Shown: in pieces, positions 46,201 through 61,200 of the stretch
How the letters are laid out: every line of letters begins with the position of its first letter
Numbering within the stretch: position 1 is the first letter of the stretch
NCBI GenBank assembly: GCA_023935145.1
Contig: CM043698.1
Location: 34,877,001 to 34,941,000 of the forward strand
Length of the DNA stretch: 64,000 nucleotides
Source of the DNA: Bretschneidera sinensis
Taxonomy: Eukaryota > Streptophyta > Magnoliopsida > Brassicales > Akaniaceae
Direction of reading: 5' to 3'
Program-made: the position numbers and the translations under genes
The notes under the pieces: model-generated
What the model saw: the letters and a program-made list of their open reading frames with translations, nothing else
Database searches by the model: none
Told to the model about the DNA's origin: nothing

Positions 46201-49200
46201 TCAGTTGTTGGAGGATTTAGTATGTTGAGTTTGGTGATTCGGTCTGTGTTGCTGATATATTCGATGTCTTATGAATGAGTCTGAGGACAGTTGATGGTCA
46301 TAAGACTACAGAGTTAAAATAGAGCATTGAGTTGTGGTTGAACTGAATTTGGAAATATCTTTATGATGTCTGTTTTAAAGGTTTTGGTGCACAGGATTCT
46401 CACTTATAATCTGATATTAGTTGGCTTCGGTAGCATGAACACTATTTTCCTAGCTGTACCTCATTTCGGGTCTGGTATCCTGGTTCTGTGGTATTACCCA
46501 GTGCATGTTCTCATTACATTCTGATGACAAATATTTTGATTTAGTTTTATTGGTATTTTGAGGAACGGTTGGTCGAGCTTTGTTGTATGAGAAAAATTTT
46601 CATGCATGCAGCTCATGAAATTGAATGCTTCAAATGATGATGCTGGTAGGAAAATTAAAATGTATGTCGAGAGGTCCATTGAAGCTGCATGCTGGCGGGT
46701 GAGTCACTTTTATGAATTCTTCTTTGTGTTATCTTTTTGCTTTCCTTATCATAAAATGAAGTAGATGACAAAGCCCATAGCATTGGATGAAGATTATTTG
46801 AGTTTGCATTTGTATTATCTATTTCAATGACTTACTGATAGATTAAGATGAAGTTGATATGTATATATTGTTAGGTCTCAAATACCATAGATATGGAATC
46901 TAAAGTAGAAAGGACACATCCTTTGGCTCTGCTTGCAAACGAACTAAGATTGGTCAGTAAAAGAGAGTTAAGTGAGTTCTGCCCGGTGCTGTGTGATTGG
47001 TTTCCTGAATGTATGATGATCTCAGCCATGCTGTTGCACCAATTTTATGGGGAAAGACTGGTCCGTTTCTATTTTCAAGTGAAATACAATTACTTTGCGG
47101 CTGGTATATTTTTTTGCGCTATCTTTACTGCAATCATTTGTTTGTATATGTAGAAACCATTCCTCAGGGGAGTGTCATCTCTTTCTGAAGATGTTAGATC
47201 AGTGCTTCCTGCTGCTGATATGTTGGATCATGACCTGACTCAGTTATATACTTCTGCTTTTGAAGATAACAAGTTGCATAATCCTTTCAACCAAAATTTG
47301 AACCATTATCAGGTTAGTTCTTATTTAACTAAAAAACGTTATGAAACATCTTAACATAACATAAAAAGTCCACAGGAATTATTGTGCTGTTTGCATAATA
47401 TGTTTTTAATATGCTTCTTCCTACCCCCCCCCCCCCCTTTTGAATTAAGACCCATTTGCATCTTCTCTATTAAACTAAGGAAGTAAATTTTATTTATTCA
47501 GAAAAGCACAGTACACAAAGCAAGGCCCGCTACAAAGCAATAGAGAGGACGCATCATACAACAAAAAAGAACAAAAAGACTAAACAAAAACAGAAACAAC
47601 GGTTGAATATTGATGCTAACTATTGTTTGAAATAAGAAATGTCAATGCCCCATTGATCACATTAAGATTTTTTTCCAGGATTAGCTTCAAGAATCCATCC
47701 CCAAAATTTTGTCTCTCACATCAGCAACAATATTAGAGAAAATGGCATCTGCAGAACAGAAGTCTTTCTGATGCAATCTTCCATTTCTTTCTTGCTATAT
47801 GGGAAAAACATAAGAATTCCAAGCAAATCTGATCATTATAATCTTTCTTGCTTATCTTGCCGCTGTTCATTATTTTTTTCGTAATATGTTGACTGCTTGC
47901 ATATATTTTTTATTCGAAAGAGATGATGATTGGTTATTATTTTCCTGGAATTAGATACCCCTTCAACACAGTATTTTGATAGAATTTTACATGATATTGA
48001 TCGTGTGTTTTGTGTGATCCTATGTCTTTTCATTTTGCAAAGAATGGTATGGACACTGACACAGGTGCCAGTGCTCAAATCACATCCAATATACTTTTGT
48101 GATAGGAAAATCATGTCCATTATACTTGCATGTTGGATGACTATTATCTTGGTACACAGGATTGACAAGATGGTTTTTCTATTCTGGGGATAAAAAAAGT
48201 TGTTTGATTTGGGATCTTTTTTATTTATTTTGCATATGGTAGTTCCAGGGTCCTATCTAACAACTAACAAACAACATTAGTACTAGAATTTTAGTGCTCA
48301 AATGATGTCCATGATGCTGTGTTTAGGAGCTAAAAGTTATAAAATTTCGAAGTGTTCCTCTTATATAGTGTGGGTTGTAGTACGATGTGTTGCCTGCTTC
48401 AGCATAATTTAAATAACGAGTCAGAATTAATTGCCCATTTCCTTTTTGTGCAGATTGGAGAAGTTTCTAGGCCAATCATTCTTGATTGGGTAATTTCTCA
48501 GCATGCTCATACCGTGGAATGGACTGGACGTGCATTTGATCTTGAGGTTGGTTCCCATTGAGTAGGTCTATTTATTTGTTACTTATAAAAAAAAAGTAAG
48601 TTTATTTATTTGTTTATTATTATTTGCTAGGTAGTAGGATGGTGTTCTCATTGCGAGACTATAAAATCTGGAGTTATTCAGTCAAATTATAATTTCATAT
48701 TAGAAAAAGCTGCAAATGAGCTGAAGTGAGGTAGATGTTCTGATATATATTTTTTTGGATAAAGGTGGAAATCTTTATTTATCCAGAAAAAACAGTACAG
48801 AAAGCAGATCAATCTGCTACAGGAAAACAGGTAGAACAAACTACTAACACTAATCTAGAGAGGTGTTTAGCTCCCAATTTGTTGATAGGCTAACATCAAT
48901 GGCAGAATTTCCAAAGTCTTCAACACTTTAGTCTATCTATCACATCTTTAACAATATTATCTAAAACAGCATCACCACTGTGATTGCCTGGTGGTAGAGT
49001 CTGGTGTTCCTTTCTCTCCAAAGATGATAAACTCAAGCATTCCAAGCAAGCTTGAGAATCTGAGCAGATATTGATTTAGCCTTCGAGTACTGAGCCCAAC
49101 TTAATTCATCATCCCAATTTCCTGCTGCATGCCCAGTAATTTCACATCTTTGCAGCACATGGTACCAAACTTCCGTTGAGATACAGAAAGAAGAATAAAT

Positions 49201-52200
49201 GATCCCTTGTTTCCTCCTCATTCCGAAGGACACAAGTTGTTTTGACAGTGCGAATTCCCAATGTTTAAGCCTTGTTCTGGTGGTGAGCCTATTCAAAATA
49301 GCAAGCCAAGTTATAAAATTGTGCTTGGGAATATGATTTGTGAACCAGACTAGCTTATGCCATAGGACTTTAGTCTTCTTCCTTTTAACAGCATTCCATG
49401 TGGCCTTAGATTGAATTTGTCCAGAACCAGAAGGGAGCCAAAGAATTTTATCTTCAACTTCTTGATTAGGAAAGGTAGTTCCACAAAAGCGGATTGTATG
49501 CCTGCAAGAGCTTCATATCTAGCAGCGGGCCAATTCCAGAAACCTTCTATAGTAACAGCAGCTACTTTTGCTTGATCTGGAGTTAAGGACTCATATATGA
49601 TTCTTTTATTATAATGATCAAGCAGTGGCCCCATAGGGTGACAGACTGCCAGTTATCATACCAGATATGGATATTCATTCTGACCATCTCCAATGATGTG
49701 ATTTAACATAGGCTTTGCAAGAGGTCTGATCTTCAATAGTTTCCTCCAGACCCATGAACAATTTGCAGGAGGGCTTACTGACCATAAAATTCTCCCTTTA
49801 AGAATGTAGGATTTAATCAAAGCCACCCATAGCGAACCAGCTTCAACAAACAAAAGCCGAATGTTGCTAAAATGCACAGACAATATACTAAATAAAAAGA
49901 TCTTTAAAACCAAGCCCTCCTAGAGTAACACAAGTCTTTCCAGCTAACTTTTGCTCCTATAGCATTTTTTGCCAAAGGAAGGAGTTACAGACCAATACTT
50001 ACAGTTCTGAGTACCTTTTTTGGTAAGATGAACATCCTGCACCAGAAATGTGTTATGCTAAAAAGCACTGAGGAGCAAAGGAAAGATTTTTGGAAGTTTG
50101 AGCTCAGTTCAAGAGACTATTGCGGAGCTGAAGCTTGAGCTTGCTTTTGTTCAGCTTGCTTCTCAGGCCACCTTAAGAAAATTTCTGTTTCTACTGTGCC
50201 TACTTAACAAGTGGAGGAAAATGGAAGAAGGAAGGATTGAGGTCTAATTCATAGTTACCGGAATCTCTATACCTTCCTTGGAACCGCGATTCGGATCCTA
50301 CATTCCGATTTGTGGTGCATTCGCGCACTGAATCTAAAAAATTGGCGATCCAAATTTTTATTAAGACTGTTAGCTAAAAAAATTTTTAAAAAAATTCTAG
50401 ACACAAGAAATGATTTAAGAGAATGCTCATACTTTATTTTTAAATTATATTTTCTAATTATTATGCTTGTTGACTTCATTATTGTGTCAAAACTCTATAT
50501 CTTCTAAACTATTATTTTGCACACAATTCTATTTATATTGTACTCATAAATATATCTAATATGTTAATTTTATACACTATAAATCATTAATTCTACCCCC
50601 AACGTACCGCGGGGAGGGTAACGTACCACGTTCACATTCCCGTTCCCGTACCACGAACAAGGCGTACCGAGTTCCTGGTAACTATGGTCTAATTCTTTAA
50701 CTTGATTTGGTTCCCAAATAGTGGAAATCAAGAAGAAAATAAAGACCACAAATTTGCGTTTCTTCCATTTTCCTGTACCTTCTATAAAAACCGAATGAAT
50801 AGTGAACTTTTTAGCAACCAAAAAAATGGAATGAAGAGCAAGGATACAAAGCTCTCTAAGAAAATAGGAGATGGAGAGAGAAATCAAGTGCGCCAATTGG
50901 TACCTGTTTACAAATTGTTACCCAAAATCAAAATCATATGAAGAAAAATAGGAAAGCTGATTAGGAAGATGAAAGTAGCTGAGAGAAACTATGAGAACAA
51001 CACTAGTTACAGGCAGATCAGTGAAAACCCAAAGCAACCGGGAGACTAACACCCTAATTCTTGAACTCGTGGACATTAACAATTTTTTTTATAAGTAAAG
51101 ATGTATTATTAAAAAAAACACCTAGGATTGTAACCTAAGAACATAAAACTGCATTCAAGAAAGAAGCTCCACAAAATCTAGGAGATCTTCTTCATTAACA
51201 AAAATTACCCCTTAACCAAAAACTAAGGGTAATAAACCAACCATCCCTAATTTTTTTTATAGACCTCTAAACACTATCAAAAGCCCTTTTATTTCTTTCA
51301 TGCCACACAATCCAAAAATAGAAAAAGGAATCAAGGAATAGGTTTTCTTTAACTCCTTTGAAGCTTGAATGCCGCTTGAATCCAAAGTCTCATCCTGAAC
51401 AGAAACGGAAACCACCCAAGAAATTCCTAACACCCGATAAGCCATTTCCCATAAAGTCCTAGCCAAATAACACAACAAAAGATGATTAACGATCGGCCAT
51501 TCCTTTAAAATGTGGCACTAGCTAACACTCACATTCCCTTTCTTCTGAAGATTGTCCAACGTTAAGATTCTCCACAAACTTTTCGGCGGCATGCCTGTGA
51601 ATGGAGGCCAGTTTATATGGGCTTTGGTTCAATTATTGGTCATGCCTTTGTCTTAGGCTTGAGTTTTGCATTTTTTTTATTGACATCCAGCTACACAGAG
51701 ATCATCCTAAGATCATCCTAGGATGAGGTATACCAGCTTTATCGTAAGATAACACCTTTAGGTGGAGCCTGAAACACCACTGAGCCACATTGCTGAAATC
51801 CAAAGCTGGCTAGCCGATTTGCACACTGATTGCCCTGTCTAAAGCATGTTGGATGTGGCATTCCGATCTTGAGACATGAGCTCTTTGCGCTGTGAAACTA
51901 GAGTCCATTTTGTATGGTCTTTCTCAACACCCTTAAACCCGAATTCAATGTCAACTGCGACCCATGCTTCAATGTCCGTCACTCTGATCTGTCATTATGG
52001 CACCGGCCGATATTATATTAAAAATTTCCAAGCTATTCTAATTATCCACAGTTACCCCTAAATACGCTCGAACTCCTGCCATTTCCAGGTTTTCCTTTGA
52101 ACAATTGTCAATGTTTATCTTGACCCAATTTGCATTAGAGCATGCCGTAGTATAAATTACAGAAGAAGAAGAAAAGAAGAGCGTATCCAAATGAAGAGGA

Positions 52201-55200
52201 CACCCAATTTTTCTCACTCTGGAAAGTGGAAAATAATAAACCAAGCTGACTTTGCCATTCAAGAGGAGCCTGAGCAGCTTGTAGCAGTGTTACTCATTTG
52301 CAGCCCTGACAAGGAGAGGAATGGGAGACAAAAAGAGTAATCTAGAAGAGGAAAACTTTCTTTTTTATCAATAAAGATAATATTCTGTATATATGGCACC
52401 AAGGGGGTGCAACCCATAAATTCCCTTCGGGAACTATAGATTGCAAGCGCTACTTTACATTATTTTGCCTTTATCTAGCTACATTTACTTAATGAAATGA
52501 GTGAATCCCAACTTGACGGGAAGTATTTTCTGGCTCGTGTTTCAATTTGCATGTGCTTATTACGGACAAATAATTTGGTTATGTTCCTATGTTATACGTA
52601 CGTTTCTGTTTCGGTTCAAGTATGAAAACCAGTTTTTTAACAGTAATTTATATAAATGAGCATATGCAAGTTCTTTGGGACAAGGACAGACTACCACCAA
52701 GTTTAAAATTATATTAAATGTTTAAAATTTTCCAATTATAGGCAGGCCTGATCTGATGCATGTGCTGGCTGGCTATACGATGTTTGTTATTAATACGCTT
52801 GGGTGTGCTTTCAAAAATTGAGGTGCCAAATTTGGTAAATGTTAGGGATATAATTATATAACTTTGGAACTAGGTGAGGTGCTTAGCTTTGTTAGGCATG
52901 CTCATAGGTATTGATCGATAACCATCTCTTTCCTTCTGTTAGTGGAGACATGCATGTATCTTTTTAAACATGTCCAAGGTTGAGTGTGTGGTAGATCTGG
53001 CTTCCTGAATGCTTTGTTCTTGATTACTTAAGCAAGTTGCTTTATGTAGACCTAGCCATTAAAAAGGCAATTCACTTGATCTAGCATGTAAAAATCTTTT
53101 CACTAGCGTTAAAGGACATCTACATGAGATAACATTAAGGAATGAATTTATGGCGTTTGGTCGAAAACCACTTTTTTTAACAGTATTTACAAATAATATT
53201 TTTTTCTCTAGCTCTCTCTCTCTATTATTTTATTGACATCAACAAAAATTAGATGGCTGGACACAAAGTATTTCTGATTTATGCTGTGCAGGATTGGGAG
53301 CCTTTGTCATTTCAACAAAGACAAGCTGCATCAATAATTGAAGTTTTTAGGATTATAGAGGAGGTATACATCATTCCTGAGACATTTATTTGGCAATCCT
53401 TCACAATAATTATGCAAGCTACATTTCAATCCAGCGAGCCTTACTGATGGTTTAAATTGAGAGTGCTTTGGGAAGAAGTTGCTCTTTGCGGGTTCTTTTA
53501 CCCATTGCACTTGGGAACTTCTCTCGTCATACTCAAGAATTTTCGTTTTTCCTGCCAAAAAGAATATGAATACTAGCACAACCTTTTTTCATATCTTGGT
53601 GCATCTTGCTTTTACTGCTTCCTATGCTAATTAATCTAATTTGACGTTCTTTTTTTTGAGTTGCCTTTGCTGTTGTTTCATCAAGTCTTTATTGTATCCA
53701 ACTTCATTTGCAGACCGTGGATCAATTCTTTGGCTTGGATCTCCCTATGGATATCACACATTTACAAGCTCTTCTATCTGTTATTTATCATAGCTTGGAT
53801 GCCTATTTGCTGAGAGTTCTCAACCAGTTAGGTATTGTACATGATTTCTACCAGCATATTTGTGATTGGATTGGCCGTTATCCTTTGATGTTCTGAGTTT
53901 GGGTTTGAGACTACCTTAATGTACAGTTGAGTGAAGCTCTAAGGAGGCTTTTAATTATTAGGCCTTCATTTTTTTCCTACTTATGGGGTCAGGCATCTGG
54001 GTGAAGGCTTCCTTATGGGGCCTTACTTGAAAATGTTTTTGGTAGATTTTTTCTCCCCTTTCATGTTGCTTCTTTAGAAGTATAATGATGGGTTCCGAGT
54101 TGAATGAGATTCGGGCTTGGAGTGGCTTGAAAGCTTCCAAGTAGGTCAAGAAAGCATTGCTTCTGATTCCACATTCTATTTTTTGGATTGTGTGGAGAGA
54201 AAGGAACTGGAGGGCGTTTGATGATGTTGAGAGACCTATTGGGGTTATTAGAGATAGTTGGTACCTTCAATTTTTAGTTTAGAGGGAATTTTTTTGTAAA
54301 TAATGAGGGGTTACTAGATTTTGTGGATTTCCTTAATTGTAATTAGCTTTTGGCTTTGTGTTGCACTTTCTTGGTGCTTTTCTAATAAAAAATATTACTT
54401 ATAAAAAAAGGTACAATGATGATGATGCTAGAAGTGCATCGTAGCAATTTGTTAAAAAATACATCAGCCATTAATTGAGTTATATTTTTCTCCTCTTACT
54501 GTACTGAAGCTGATTTACTGGGTTTAGATGTAAATGTTTTCGATTGCCATTTATTTTTTGTTCTAAAATATATTTAATTTAGTTAGAATGTTCATTCGCT
54601 TTGGCTTTTTCGTCATGCTGAACACTATATACACATATCATTGACTAATTCTCTTTTGATTTTTAATAAGGTGTGTCTTTGGATTTTTTTTTTTCAAGAA
54701 ACACTCGTGTTCGTTAATTTTATGTTGATAATAGTTATGCAGGATGAAACTGATGATGAAGTATTATTTCTACTACATCTCTAGTGTTAGATAATGTTTA
54801 GGATAAAGTTCAATAAGTTCTTTGCACTTTGGGGATTTCTTGCTTGCTTATCCTGAGATTTAGAACTCAAACTCCAATTTTTTTTAGTTAATGTGCCCTG
54901 TCTTGTCCAGAGAAAATCAAAGCTAATCATTATGTGTAGCGTAGTGGCATGCTTGATTTTTTTGCCCAACATCCTTATTCATGCAGGTTAATATCAATGT
55001 TATTAGCTAGGAGCAGAGCTTCTGCCCAAGGAGTCACATTCTTGAAATCTTTTTTTGAGTTGTATTAAATTCTCTTTGTTATTATCAAATTTATGGGAAC
55101 CATATTTCTGCCAGAAGGTTTTTTTGTCCCTTTCTAAAAGAAATTATTGAGGATCTTTTTAGGTTATGATGCATCTTTTTCTTATAACTGGACCTGGTTT

Positions 55201-58200
55201 TACTTATTTCCACTTATCTTTGTATGTTTTTCTGAGTTATTTGAATAGGAATTTATAAATAGTCTTAACGAATAACATTCTAGATAATCAATATAATTGA
55301 TATAACTGTTGATAATACCTAGTTTAGTGTAAAATATTGATCATGGTACCTGTAATATTGCAGTTGAGAAGAATTATCTTTACCCATCAGCTCCTCCTTT
55401 AACTCGTTTTACGGAGACAGTTATTTCAGTAATGAAGAAGAAGTTGCTTGAGTGTACAGTTTTGGATGACAACGTCATTAATAAACTGAATGAACTGACA
55501 ATATCGAAACTCTGCATCAGGTTGAATACTCTTCAGGTATGTGTTGTTCGATTACTTAATGACTGTAAAGTGTAAATCCATATGCTTTTACAGTTGATTT
55601 TGCAGGGTAAAGAGGAAAATCTTATTCTTTAAATGCTGTACACGGGTTGGCACCCCCTTGGTTCCATACTGCCATCTTAAACTCTTAATAGATTCCTGTT
55701 TCATTGATAAAAAAAGAAAGAATTATGCTTTAAATGCTCCCAAATTTTAATTGGTAAATATAATTTTCTCATTGTTTTTCCTTTGTTTTAAAAGATGTTG
55801 ACATAATCTTTGGGATGAATTGAAAAATAAAACAAGTGCCTCGTCATTTTAATTAAGAAGTATCTATTGAGGTTGAGTAATAGATCAGCTGAAAAAAAAT
55901 GTTCCAGAAATTTTTAGGAACTGAATGCAATATAAAGCTTTAGAAGAGGTCTGGTAATGCTTATAAATGCTTGGAAATAATCAGTATTTAATCTTGATTC
56001 TCTGACATGTAGTTCTTCTAATCTAAATTTTTTATACTTTAAACAGCTTTCTTTTTATTTTGTTTTGGTTTTTGATAAATTTTTCAAACTACATGTTCAA
56101 AATTATAACGTGTGAATGATCAGAAAAAAATTATAACGTGTGATTTAAGGACTCTCAATATAACCAAATGTATTATTTCAAAGTCTCTTTTTGGATCTTT
56201 ACTGAATTGAAATTCCGGGTCTAATAATAGGTTAATTACTTGGGCAGCTAGTTTACGTTAGAGGTCAACCCAGACTTAAGCTGTGGTGTTAGTCCTGATT
56301 TTTAATGCAGCTGAAATTGAGATTCAACTTGAGGCTACTCATTCCATGCCCAGCTGGTGCTTAGTTTTCTAAACTCAGGTCAGGGCTTTAGGATTAGGTT
56401 GACTTGGGGTTGGATCAGGATGGTTGAATTAGGTTGCTATTATTTTGTTTACAAATCTGATAGTATTCACTCCTTCACTTAGAAAATTTAGTAACTTTCA
56501 ATTCATCCTGAAATGGACTAAAATATTTGAAATACAAGAACTTAACGAATTTTTGATCCATTTCGTTTTCCCTATCTTAATTGATAAACTACTATTACTT
56601 GTTAACAGTAACACATTATATTATTAAAACTATGAATGAAAGTTTTTGGTTCGTTTTGGGCGGTTGGGGTTTTAGCTCTAGCTCAGTCCTTGTTAAGGTC
56701 AGGTTAAGAAATCTCAAGCCAAGTGCTGCACAAGATAATCACAACATAAACTTGCCCAATGTTCGGTTTAGGCTGGAGTTTAAGCAGGCTAACCGACCTA
56801 TGTTACAGTCCTACTTCTATTGTTTCTTAAGGTTTTGCACTTTTTCCTAGTTATATCCGTAATTTTGGAATGATATAAGATACATTCTTTACTTTTTTCT
56901 GATCTAGATCTTCAACTCGGTATCAATTATGAAGCTTTTGAACCAATTTCATAATTTTCTTCTCTGCATAATGTTTTGTTATCTCATGCAGTATATCCAC
57001 AAAAAAAATGACATACTTGAGGATGGCATTAAAAAATCCTGGGCACTTGTCAGACCTTCTCTTACTCAGAGATTGGGTAAGTTCTGTTTGTATGTGGTTG
57101 TGGATGGAAACCTACAATTAATGGTTTCCTTGATTTCATGAATGTTTGTCTTGTTTATTCTGCAAGTCAATATAATATAGTTAACTTATTTTTGTTTTAC
57201 AAGTAAAATATTATAAAAACAGAACCAAAGGGGTGCAACCAAAAAAAACTATACAAGAAAGAAGCTCCACAAATTATATGAGGTCATCCTCATTTACAAA
57301 ATAATTACCTTTGAACTAAAAATTAAGGGTATTAAACCATCCATCCTTAATAGACTCAATTGACCTTTTAATACTATCAAAAACCCTCGTATTCTTTTCT
57401 TTCCACACGATAAAAAACTAGAAAGGGGGATCAATGAGTGGGCTCTCTTTAACTCTTTAGAAGCTTGGCTGCCACTCCATACCTAAATTGCATCACGAAC
57501 GAAACCGGACACCACCCAAGAAATGCCCAAAACACAATAGATCATTTCCCATAAATGCCTAGCCAATGAGCAGCACAACAAAAGATGATCAATTGGCTCG
57601 GCCATTCCTTTGCAAATTTAGCACCGATTAACAAGCACCTTCTCCCTCTCTTGAAGATTGGCAGTTGTTAGAATTTTCTTCCAAGATGCATCCCATGCAA
57701 AGAAACTAACTTTTTTGGCACATAAGATCTCCAAATGGCTTCCTAGGGAAGTTATACATGCCTTCCATTGGTAGGCCATCAACAAGAATCTTATAAAAGA
57801 TCTAACATCAAACCCTTCTCCAAGTTTAACTTCCAATTAACCGTATTCTCTCTATTCAAATCACACCTTGTTTTACTTATAAAAGAAACGAGATCTCAAA
57901 AAATTTCCCACGCAGTCAAGCTACTAATCATGGACATTACGGCAAAACGGAACATCCCACAAAATCAAAGAGTTGGACACGAAGAGGCAGGAACTAATAA
58001 GAGCATCCTTATCTCTCACAATAACATACACATCCAAGAATTACTCCTGCAAAGAGGTATCGCCACACCAAACATCACGCCAAAGGGATCGCTTCACCAT
58101 TACCCACCACAAAAGACACGTGAGGGAAAAAGAAGTCCCACCCTTTCAGAATCCATTTCTAAACCCCCACACCATAGACTCCTATCCCCTCCTTTAACAT

Positions 58201-61200
58201 CGTATTTAGCACAAATTTCCTTTCTCTAAAGATGGCCTCTCTCACTTACAAACCTCCAAAGACAAACTTTCCAAGCAAGGCTTGGTTGAACAAAACGAGT
58301 GATTTGAGGCTTAATCCCCCGCCCTTTTTTCAAAAGGTTGTTTTACCAACATAATTAACTCATTGAATGAAAGAGGTAATAAAACTAGGTTTTACCACGA
58401 GGAATTGCATGAAAAGGTTTAAAAGGAGCAGCTAAGTGAGCACAACAATGCATAAATGAAAATACCTTTGAAAACACCACCAACATGGACATGAGTTTTT
58501 TGAAGTATGCAGTGACACCAGCTCCTTTCTTAGCAAAGAACATCGGTACACATCAGCTATTCAGGCAGTTACATGAAAGAACATTCCATCTTCCTTCTTT
58601 TAGGTGGTAGGTCTTCTTTAGGTTCTCAACCAGCTTCGTATTAGATTACATCAGAATCAGCCTTCCTCTGAAACATATGGCTTTCCAACTAAAAGGACTT
58701 GTTAGTATCATCAGTAGGTCTCTGATTTCTGGAGATGGAAGGAATAATATTTTCTTTTTTGTTTCCTGTAATTTCTCCAACATCTTGAGTTTTTTCGAAA
58801 CCTGCTAATTATTGTGTAAAACATTTTCTGTGTTCCTCTCCTCTTCCTTCTCTTTCATCTTAATTTTTTTTCTCAACCTTATTTTTTCTTCCTCTTTATT
58901 CTTTAAATATCATTTTAACTAACCCATCAAGGAATTGCCACATATTTAGTTGCTTTTACTCTTAAAATATGATGCTTACCTCTCTTGGGATCTTTTGGAG
59001 ACTGCTTTTTGTGTTTTGGGAATATCTTGGGTGATGACCAGTTCCATCCAAGATGAGATTTGGGCTTGGAGTGGGTTTGAGAAATTCGAAAGAAGTGAGA
59101 AAGGCCTATTGCTTAATTCCACTCTCTATTTTTGGGTTGGTGTGGAATGAAAGGAATAGGAGGTCTTTGATGGAGTGGAAAAATCGGTTGTATCCAGCAA
59201 GGAGGGGTGGTTTAACACACTTAGGTTTTGGTTTAAGGGGAATTTTTTCGTAATTGAAGAATAAATTTCTAGAATTAATCGAATTCCTATCTTGTAAATA
59301 GTTCCTCGTGTAAATGGGTTGCACCCCCTTTGTTCTATATATACAGCTTTTATTAATAAAAAATGCATACCTCGATCAGTACTTTATTTTGATCATGGGT
59401 GCTGGAGGGAATTTGACCATGAGACATACGTTTTTTTTCCACATTTACTCTTTAAAAGAAAAATGGCTGCTGGATGGAACCACCAGTGGGCTGATTATGA
59501 TCAATATTGGAGTAGTTAATCTGGTTGGGCATGTGTGCATTAACTTCTGATCACAACTTCCTGTAATTTTTTTAATGGTCATTATTTGAAGGAGATGTTA
59601 GACTTCTGTGAACTAACAAGAGTGAAGATATGTACAATGTAATGCTTATTCTGTTAACGGGGTAAGAAATTTGGAACATCATGTTACTTAAGATAATCAT
59701 TTGCTTGTGAATTACGGAAAAACAATATTGATGCTAGCAAGATTTGGATGATGACATATGCAGATTCTTTCCTCTTTTTTTCATTTCTTTCTTCTTTATC
59801 TTGAGTTAAAAGTTCTCTTCTTTTTGCACCTTTTCTGGAAGATGAAAATCATTTGACTATTTTTTTCCATTTCTTTTCTATTCATTTTGCTTGGTAAAAA
59901 TCCTCTTTTCTTTTGTAGTTTTTCTGGTGGAGGAAAATTTATTGACCACTGAAGTAATTCATGTATTATGGTCTTAATGATATTCTTCATGTCTTCTAGC
60001 AGAAAAGGAACCTACAGAAACTTCAGAGAGAAATTTGTTCATGCATAGTGAAGCAGTGGATGAACTATTTGCAACAACCTTCAACAGCATCAGGGATACT
60101 ACGACGAATGCTATCAACAAAATTTGTGACCTTATTGGTGAGCTAATAAACTTTTTTTTATCTACAATCCCTCACCACCAATAAGATTGCCGATGAGGCG
60201 ATAAATTAAGCTTTTAAAATTTTATTCAACTTCTAGAGTTTATTTCTCTAATTATCTCAATTCTGAAGTTTATTACCTTGTCCTACAAAGGTTAATCTGA
60301 TGGACTATCTCACTGTATATGCAGAACACATCATGAGTATGTATGTGTGTTTGTCTTGTCTGCCAGTAATGATACACACGTGAGTCAACACTATCAATCA
60401 AAGGATCAAGTATATATATGTCTCATGTGTAACTATATTCCCCTTTTTGTTTATGCACAATCTGACATTAAGATACGTGACAGACTGACTCAGATCAACA
60501 GTAAGTTTAATATGTTCACTAGATGTTGAATTCCTGATTGGTGTTTGTGGCTTTCCTTCCATCTGTGAATATAGCACAATAGCTAAAATTGGAAAGATGA
60601 ATGAACTCATCTTTTCCACTGCACTGTTCCTTACTCTCTCTCTTTTTTTGGGGTTGTTTTTGCTTGGCTTGTTTCCTTGCTACAGATCTAGAAGCAGGAA
60701 TATCCAGTATGTAAGGTCAACAGGATGATTCTGGGCTCTTGGTGCAACCTAATTTGCAGTATATTACTCTTTCTTTCTCATGTCAATAGGTTACTACTCT
60801 CAGAGTTGCAATATTCTAAAGACTGGTGTCCAAAAACCCAAAAGTATCTAGATTTTGATAGACTTAGAAGATCAAAGAAAAGTCTTTTTTGTAGGGTACT
60901 CTTTAGATGTTCCCTCCCATCACAAAGAGGGAAGGAAAAACAATCAAGCATATCAACTTGTCAGCAAGACTTTATGCTTCTATGAATCTCCAAATATTGG
61001 AAGAAATATTGCACAATGGGTATCCAGGCTTGTGTATGAAGAATGAGGAAGAAAAGGCATTGATAAGAGGAGAATGAAAGGAGTTCTAGACTATGGAATT
61101 GGTCCTGCCTGCTGGGCTAAATCTCTTTCTCTCTCTCAGGCACTTACAAGCAATGTAGCTTGCAAATAAGGGATAATATCTCCATTACCCTCAGTTTAAA

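Noticed and set aside
57768..58229. 153-codon plus-strand frame
   Set aside because: It is antisense to a minus-strand LINE whose reverse-transcriptase motifs are recognisable.
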